NCBI GenBank assembly: GCA_023393755.1
Contig: JAEXCA010000050.1
Location: forward strand, 1 to 27,918
DNA from: Actinomycetes bacterium
Lineage (GTDB): Bacteria > Actinomycetota > Actinomycetes > Propionibacteriales > Propionibacteriaceae
Reading direction: 5' to 3'
Length of the DNA: 27,918 nucleotides
This document shows, piece by piece, positions 23,907 to 27,918 of the stretch (positions are counted from its first letter, which is position 1; every line of letters starts with the position of its first letter). Below the pieces are notes generated by a model. It saw only the letters and a list, made by a program, of their open reading frames with translations. It ran no database searches and had not been told where the DNA came from. The translations under genes were made by a program, and so were the position numbers.

Positions 23907-23928
23907 GGGCGCGATCCTGGGAGGCCGG

Positions 23929-24411
23929 ATGCGAAGGACGCGGCTGCGCGGCGTGGGAGGAGCCCTCCTCCTGACGCTGCTGGGCGTGTTCGCGCTCGCC
24001 AGTGCTCCCGGTTTCCGCCTCACCGGCAGCCTGCCGGCCTGCGTCACCGAACTGCCCGGTGCGTCCTGGTTGGGTGTCCAGCTGCACGTGCTGGCGCAGA
24101 GCCCGGCCTGCCCCGAGGGCATGCTCGCCCCCGGTCCGCACTACGCCGAGGTGGCCCGGATCTCCATCGTCCTCTCGCTGGGGACGATGATCGCGGGCCT
24201 GGTCGCCCTGGCGCTCACGCTCGGCCTGGGGGTCTGGGCACGGCACGCGCTGCGCGCCGCCAGACGCTGGCTGGGCCGGCGTCTCGGGCTGACCGCGACC
24301 GGCTCGCTGCCGGTCTGGGGACGCACGCCGCTGGCCGTCCCCGTGCCGGTGCGCGCCTGGCATCGTCCCGCCACCCACTGGTCTCTCCGCGCTCCTCCGG
24401 TCGATCGCTGA
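23929..24411 (+). CDS. Two-pass membrane protein with a two-cysteine extracytoplasmic loop, unknown function
   Basis: A 160-residue protein. An Arg-rich N-terminus (MRRTRLRG) precedes TM1 (about 10-27). A loop of roughly 48 residues contains two cysteines, C38 ('LPACVTEL') and C61 ('SPACPEG'). TM2 (about 76-101) is followed by a basic cytoplasmic tail (ARHALRAARRWLGRRLG and on). By the positive-inside rule both ends are cytoplasmic and the loop is outside, where the cysteines could form a disulfide. It lies 75 bp upstream of the dsbA-VKOR pair on the same strand. I do not recognise the family. It could be a partner or substrate of that pair, or a neighbour by chance. GGGAGG supports the start at 23929. 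Confidence 0.7.
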   Translation: MRRTRLRGVGGALLLTLLGVFALASAPGFRLTGSLPACVTELPGASWLGVQLHVLAQSPACPEGMLAPGPHYAEVARISIVLSLGTMIAGLVALALTLGLGVWARHALRAARRWLGRRLGLTATGSLPVWGRTPLAVPVPVRAWHRPATHWSLRAPPVDR

Positions 24412-24486
24412 GCAGGCGTCCGCCCGCTCACCAGCCCGACCACGCCCGCCTCCCGCGGGCTCCCCTCGACCTGACCGGAGACAACC

Positions 24487-25263
24487 ATGAGCAGCAAGAA
24501 GCCCCAGAACAACCCGAACCCGGCCGGCAACCGCCGGGAACAACTCCAGCGCCAGCGGGAACAGCAGGCCAGAGAGCGCAAGGTCCGCAGCATCGTCACC
24601 TTCAGCATCCTCGGCGTCGCCGCGCTGGCGATCGTCGGCGTGATCGTCGCCGTGGTGCTGAGCACCCGCAACGCCCCCGTTGCCGACGGCGGTGGCGCCG
24701 TCACCGGGAACTACTCGGTCATCGCCGGTAACCCGGACGCCCCGGTGACCCTCACCATCTACCAGGACTTCATGTGCCCGTTCTGCGGCATGTTCGAGCG
24801 GGCCAACCGGGCCGACCTGGAGGAGCTGGTCGACAACGGGACCGCCAAGATCGAGTTCCACGTGGTGAACTGGCAGGACCGCCAGTCCCAGGGCACCCGG
24901 TACTCCACCCGTTCGGGTAGCGCCTTCGTTGCCGTCGCCAAGGCGCAGCCGGACAAGGTGATGGCGTTCAACGCGGCGCTGTTCGACCGGCAGCCGGACG
25001 AGGGAACTCCCGGTCTGTCCGACGCCGAGATCGCCGACCTGGCCCGGCAGGCCGGGGTCAGCAACGACGTCATCGCCACCTTCGCCCGGCTGGCCAACGA
25101 GGACTTCATCACCAACGCCGCCACGGTCGCCGCCAACTCCGGGATCACCGGCACGCCGAGCATCCTGATCGACGGCAAGGCCTGGCCGACCGACAAGAGC
25201 GTCAACATCCTCGAAGCCGGTCCGCTGAAGGCCGCCGTCGAGCAGGCCGCGGCCGCCAAGTGA
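24487..25263 (+). CDS. Membrane-anchored DsbA-like thiol-disulfide oxidoreductase
   Basis: A 258-residue protein. The N-terminal cytoplasmic stretch is very polar, with a Gln/Arg-rich helix (EQLQRQREQQARERK, about 18-32). One membrane helix (36-59) anchors an extracytoplasmic thioredoxin-fold domain. The active site is C97-P98-F99-C100 ('QDFMCPFCGMF'), with the helical insertion of DsbA proteins (about 145-215) and the cis-proline loop 'ITGTPS' (P224). It is expected to introduce disulfides into exported proteins, and the VKOR-family protein encoded by the next gene would reoxidise it. The two genes overlap by 4 bp (GTGA). GGAG lies about 8 nt before the ATG. Relatives are often annotated as thioredoxin-domain (DsbA/MdbA-like) proteins. 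Confidence 0.9.
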   Translation: MSSKKPQNNPNPAGNRREQLQRQREQQARERKVRSIVTFSILGVAALAIVGVIVAVVLSTRNAPVADGGGAVTGNYSVIAGNPDAPVTLTIYQDFMCPFCGMFERANRADLEELVDNGTAKIEFHVVNWQDRQSQGTRYSTRSGSAFVAVAKAQPDKVMAFNAALFDRQPDEGTPGLSDAEIADLARQAGVSNDVIATFARLANEDFITNAATVAANSGITGTPSILIDGKAWPTDKSVNILEAGPLKAAVEQAAAAK

Positions 25264-25883
25264 GCGACGTCCTCGAGCGGATCCACCGCTTCCGGCAGTC
25301 GGACAAGTGGATCTTCAGCTACATGCTGGCTTCCTCGCTGATCAGCCTGGTCGCCTCCCTGGTGCTGTCGATCGACGCCATCGAGCTGGCCCGCGACCCG
25401 AGTGCCGCGCTGAGCTGCAACATCAACCAGGTGATCAGCTGCGGCAAGGTGGGGATCACCTGGCAGGCCAACCTGCTGGGCTTCCCGAACGCCTTCCTCG
25501 GCCTGATCGCCGAGCCGGTGGTGATCACCATCGCGGTGGCCAGCCTGGGCAGGGTGAAGTTCCCCCGCTGGTTCATGTTCTCGGCCCAGATCGTCTACAC
25601 GATCGGCCTGGTCTTCGCCTACTGGCTGTTCTACCAGTCGATGTTCCACATCAACGCGCTCTGCCCGTGGTGCCTGCTGGTGACGCTCTCCACCACCCTG
25701 GTGTTCACCTCGCTGACCCATGTGAACATCCGCGACAACAACCTGTTCCTGCCCGAACGGGTGACCGACTCCCTGCGGGCCGGCTTGCGGATGGGCGTCG
25801 ACGCCCTGGTGATCACCCTGTGGCTGGTCCTGCTGGTCGCCGCGATCGTACTGAAGTACGGTCCGGCGCTGTGGGGGGCCTGA
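25260..25883 (+). CDS. Vitamin K epoxide reductase (VKOR) family protein
   Basis: A 207-residue protein with four or five membrane helices. The two redox pairs of bacterial VKOR are present: C53 and C61 ('LSCNINQVISCGKV') in the first loop and C135-P-W-C138 ('ALCPWC') at the start of a helix. The conserved 'GFPNAFLGL' segment (74-82) follows the loop cysteines. In actinobacteria such proteins take over the role of DsbB, passing electrons from DsbA to quinone. No thioredoxin domain is fused here; the partner is the separate DsbA-like gene upstream, with a 4-bp GTGA overlap. A large hairpin follows the stop. The 3' end is overlapped antisense by the reading frame of the secreted protein gene. 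Confidence 0.92.
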   Translation: MSDVLERIHRFRQSDKWIFSYMLASSLISLVASLVLSIDAIELARDPSAALSCNINQVISCGKVGITWQANLLGFPNAFLGLIAEPVVITIAVASLGRVKFPRWFMFSAQIVYTIGLVFAYWLFYQSMFHINALCPWCLLVTLSTTLVFTSLTHVNIRDNNLFLPERVTDSLRAGLRMGVDALVITLWLVLLVAAIVLKYGPALWGA

Positions 25884-26739
25884 CAGCCGAAGAGCTCCCG
25901 CCCCCCCGGGCGGGGGGCCCGGAGCTCTCGGGTGGCGGATCGGGGGGGCGGCAGCGCGCGACGATCGGGTAGGGCGGGCTGTCGAACGCCGGGCCGTAGG
26001 CCGAGGCGCTGAACTTGAAGTAGACGTTGCTACCGGTCACGACCTTGACCTTCTTGCTCTTGAACGTCTTGTCACCCTTCTTGTTCAGCTTGGTGGAGGT
26101 GACCTTCTTCCAGGTGGTCTTGCCCGGAGCCTGGACGTAGACGGTGACCTTCGTGCCCTGCAGGTACTCCGGCCCGTTCACCTTCCAGGTCCACTTCTTG
26201 GTGCGGCCGTAGCCGTCCAGGACGGTCGCCCCCGAGAGGATGTCGTTGTAGGCGACATCGGCGCTCACCCGGACGGTGAAGTCGTACTTGGCCAGCTTGG
26301 TGGTCTGCTTGCCGGTGGCCACGTTGCGGACGCAGATCGGCACGTTGACCCGGTACTTCCCGGCCGAGGTCTCCGGGGCGACCTGCACCGAGTAGGTGGC
26401 AGCCTGCTTGGGAGCGACGGTGGCCGGCACCGCCGAGACCACCGGAGCCACCGGGGTGGCGGTGAAGCTCTTCAGCACCTGGACGTAGGGGGCGACGCCG
26501 GCGTCGCAGCCGTAGACGATCGTGTCGCTCGGCTTCGGGCCCTTGAACTTGACGGTGAACGAGATATCGGTCGGCTGGGCCACGGCATCGACACTCTTGG
26601 GGCCCTTGACCTTGATCGACTTCACCTTCAGGCTCGGTGCCGCCTGGGCCGTGGTGGCCGGGACGACGAAGGCGAGTCCGGTGAGCAGCGCGGTGGCTGC
26701 TGCCAGGGCGATGGCACGGGTGGGGCGGGCGAAACTCAT
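25813..26739 (-). CDS. Secreted lysine-rich protein of unknown function, with an odd C-terminal run-on
   Basis: A 308-residue reading frame with a clear Sec signal peptide (hydrophobic 9-28, cleavage after AQA near 33). The mature part (35-260) is Lys/Thr/Val-rich and looks like two beta-sandwich (Ig-like) domains: about 35-160, with C78 and C136 that could form a disulfide, and about 165-260, with 'WTWKVNGPEYLQGTKVTVYVQAPGKTTWKKVTSTKLNKK' type strands (part shown). Residues 262-308 are a Pro/Arg/Ser/Gly run (PPDPPPESSGPPARGGG) encoded by the bidirectional terminator and by the antisense of the VKOR gene, so the true end is probably near residue 261 and a stop may have been lost. GAGGAG lies 4 nt before the ATG. 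The family is not recognised. Confidence 0.75.
   Translation of the reverse strand: MSFARPTRAIALAAATALLTGLAFVVPATTAQAAPSLKVKSIKVKGPKSVDAVAQPTDISFTVKFKGPKPSDTIVYGCDAGVAPYVQVLKSFTATPVAPVVSAVPATVAPKQAATYSVQVAPETSAGKYRVNVPICVRNVATGKQTTKLAKYDFTVRVSADVAYNDILSGATVLDGYGRTKKWTWKVNGPEYLQGTKVTVYVQAPGKTTWKKVTSTKLNKKGDKTFKSKKVKVVTGSNVYFKFSASAYGPAFDSPPYPIVARCRPPDPPPESSGPPARGGGSSSAVRPPTAPDRTSVRSRRPAGPATG
25891..25928. terminator. Large hairpin between convergent VKOR and secreted-protein genes
   Basis: AGAGCTCC (25891-25898) pairs perfectly with GGAGCTCT (25921-25928), and an inner GCCCCCC / GGGGGGC stem continues it. It begins 8 nt after the VKOR stop. The symmetry would allow termination in both directions. 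The secreted-protein frame runs straight through it. Confidence 0.7.
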
Positions 26740-26764
26740 GTGTCTCCTCTAGCGGTGATCGGTT

Positions 26765-26794
26765 CGGGTGGCGGGCTTCGCGGCCTGCCACCCG
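26765..26794 (-). other. Hairpin in the 5' leader of the secreted-protein gene
   Basis: CGGGTGGC (26765-26772) and GCCACCCG (26787-26794) pair over 8 bp. The stem lies 26 nt upstream of the minus-strand ATG, before the GAGGAG site. A small CTGA-GAG-TCAG stem lies just upstream. The outer arm sequence matches that of the hairpin after mmsB. Confidence 0.4.
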
Positions 26795-26831
26795 ATCTGA
26801 CTCTCAGCCTTTCTGTGCGAGAGCTGTGCCG

Positions 26832-26837
26832 AGCGTA
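26832..26837 (-). promoter_or_regulatory. Possible -10 element (TACGCT) of the secreted-protein gene
   Basis: Minus-strand TACGCT fits TAnnnT and would give a leader of about 85 nt containing the hairpin. No good -35 is seen, so this is tentative. Confidence 0.3.
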
Positions 26838-26907
26838 GCGTGACCTGGCTCACCTCCGCGCGGACAGTCCACGACTGCTCGCCGGGCCGAGGTGGCAGAG
26901 TGTCCCC

Positions 26908-27918
26908 ATGGGTGTGCTGAGCGGGCCGCGACTCGATGGGAGCAGGCTGACCCGCGCGCTGTACTCCTACGACGCCTCGCTGTACCGGGTGGTGCCGCGG
27001 GCGGTGGCCCAGCCCCGGGACGTCGCCGAGCTGGTCGAACTGCTCGACCGGGCGCGGGCCGAGGGGGTGCCGGTCACCCTGCGCGGCGCGGGCACCTCCT
27101 GCGCCGGCAACGCGGTGGGGCCGGGCTACCTGCTGGACACCTCACGCCACCTGACCACCATCGCCGGCCTCGACCCCGCGGCCGGTACCGCGACGGTCGA
27201 GCCGGGGGTCGTCCAAGCCCAGCTGCAGCGGGCGGCCGCGCCCCACGGGCTGCGGTTCGGCCCGGATCCGTCCACCCACAACCGCTGCACCATCGGCGGG
27301 ATGATCGGCAACAACGCCTGCGGGCCGCGGGCGCTCGGCTACGGCCGGACGGCCGACAACCTGGTCGCGCTGGACGTGATCACCGGCACCGGGGAACGGC
27401 TGCGCCTCGACACCCGTAGAGACCTGCGGACCATCGATTCCCCCACCCTCCGCCGGCTGCATGAGGTGGTGCTGGCGAACCTCGGCGTGATCCGCACCGA
27501 GTTCGGCAGGTTCTCCCGTCAGGTGTCGGGGTACAGCCTGGAGCACCTGCTTCCGGAGAACGGCTTCGACGTCACCGCCTTCCTGGCTGGCTCGGAGGGC
27601 ACCCTGGCGGCGGTCACCGGCGCCGAGGTGCGACTGGTCCGAGCACCCGCGCACACCGTGGTGGTCGCGCTCGGCTACGCCTCCATGGCCGAGGCTGCCG
27701 ACGCCGTCCCCGCCCTGCTCGGCCACCGTCCGGTCGCGCTGGAGGGGCTGGACTCACGGATCGTCGAGGTCGCGCGACGGAAGCGGCCGGTGCCCGACCT
27801 GCCCGCCGGCCGGGGCTGGCTGTTCGCCGAACTGGCCGGGGACGACCTGGACGAGCTCCGCGCCGCCGGGGAGCGGCTGCTGGCCGATGCCGGGGCGCTG
27901 GACGGCCGGGTGGTGGAC
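26908..27918 (+). CDS. FAD-linked oxidase of the GlcD / D-lactate dehydrogenase type (partial, C-terminus beyond right edge)
   Basis: 337 codons are open from the ATG at 26908 to the window edge. The N-terminal part is a PCMH-type FAD-binding domain. 'VAQPRDVAELVELL' precedes the pyrophosphate loop 'VTLRGAGTSCAGNAVG' (near 53-68), and 'FGPDPSTHNRCTIGGMIGNNACGPRALGYG' type sequence (about 114-143) follows, with 'AFLAGSEGTLAAVTGAEV' near 230. This pattern fits FAD-plus-Fe-S proteins of the YdiJ / D-2-hydroxyacid dehydrogenase group, whose cysteine-rich C-terminal half would lie outside the window. The exact substrate (D-lactate, glycolate or 2-hydroxyglutarate) cannot be read. CAGAGT lies 6 nt before the ATG, close to the leaderless arrangement seen elsewhere here, and no Shine-Dalgarno is present. 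Confidence 0.88.
   Translation, partial: MGVLSGPRLDGSRLTRALYSYDASLYRVVPRAVAQPRDVAELVELLDRARAEGVPVTLRGAGTSCAGNAVGPGYLLDTSRHLTTIAGLDPAAGTATVEPGVVQAQLQRAAAPHGLRFGPDPSTHNRCTIGGMIGNNACGPRALGYGRTADNLVALDVITGTGERLRLDTRRDLRTIDSPTLRRLHEVVLANLGVIRTEFGRFSRQVSGYSLEHLLPENGFDVTAFLAGSEGTLAAVTGAEVRLVRAPAHTVVVALGYASMAEAADAVPALLGHRPVALEGLDSRIVEVARRKRPVPDLPAGRGWLFAELAGDDLDELRAAGERLLADAGALDGRVVD

Noticed and set aside
26740..26907. A known riboswitch class upstream of the secreted-protein gene
   Set aside because: The leader has hairpins, but I could not match the conserved core of the c-di-AMP (ydaO) element or another class seen before actinobacterial secreted proteins.

Overview
The window is chromosomal DNA of a high-GC actinobacterium. 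Codon use, the GTG starts, many start-proximal TAnnnT promoters with no Shine-Dalgarno sequence, and the gene families (DUF4192, DUF2207, two-domain MntR, VKOR with a membrane-anchored DsbA, LacI-controlled araDA) point to Propionibacteriales, perhaps Propionibacteriaceae. That placement is inference. No IS element, prophage, CRISPR array, rRNA or tRNA gene was seen.

Layout. (1) 1-5200: a DUF4192 gene cut by the left edge, a small membrane protein and a GT4 glycosyltransferase on the plus strand, then a DMT-type transporter and a DUF2207 membrane protein on the minus strand. (2) 5236-9682: an NrtR-type Nudix-fold repressor, a stem-loop, a dispersed palindrome, and the nadA-nadB-nadC operon for de novo NAD synthesis behind two tandem NrtR-like operators. 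(3) 9675-13115, minus strand: a metal block. mntH-mntR (manganese uptake and its repressor) is followed by an ArsR/SmtB regulator, a cation diffusion facilitator and a 61-residue unknown protein. (4) 13381-15954: alpha-glucan phosphorylase. (5) 16129-23799: an L-arabinose block. araA, araD and a LacI-family regulator lie on the minus strand, divergent from a ChvE/MmsA/MmsB sugar ABC transporter. Three related operators tie the two halves together; no ribulokinase gene is present. (6) 23929-25883: a two-cysteine membrane protein, a membrane-anchored DsbA-like protein and a VKOR-family protein (extracytoplasmic disulfide formation). (7) 25813-27918: an unknown secreted lysine-rich protein and the start of an FAD-linked oxidase cut by the right edge.

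Most of the gene content is ordinary. The more informative signals are regulatory: the tandem nad operator, the MntR-like box placed on a leaderless mntH promoter, the ArsR palindrome spanning its own start codon, the three-operator arabinose circuit, and a recurrent TAnnnT-N6/7-start arrangement at seven genes. The best candidates for something undescribed are the 61-residue protein at the end of the arsR-CDF run, the two-cysteine membrane protein before dsbA-VKOR, and the secreted protein. I found no clear novel multi-gene system.
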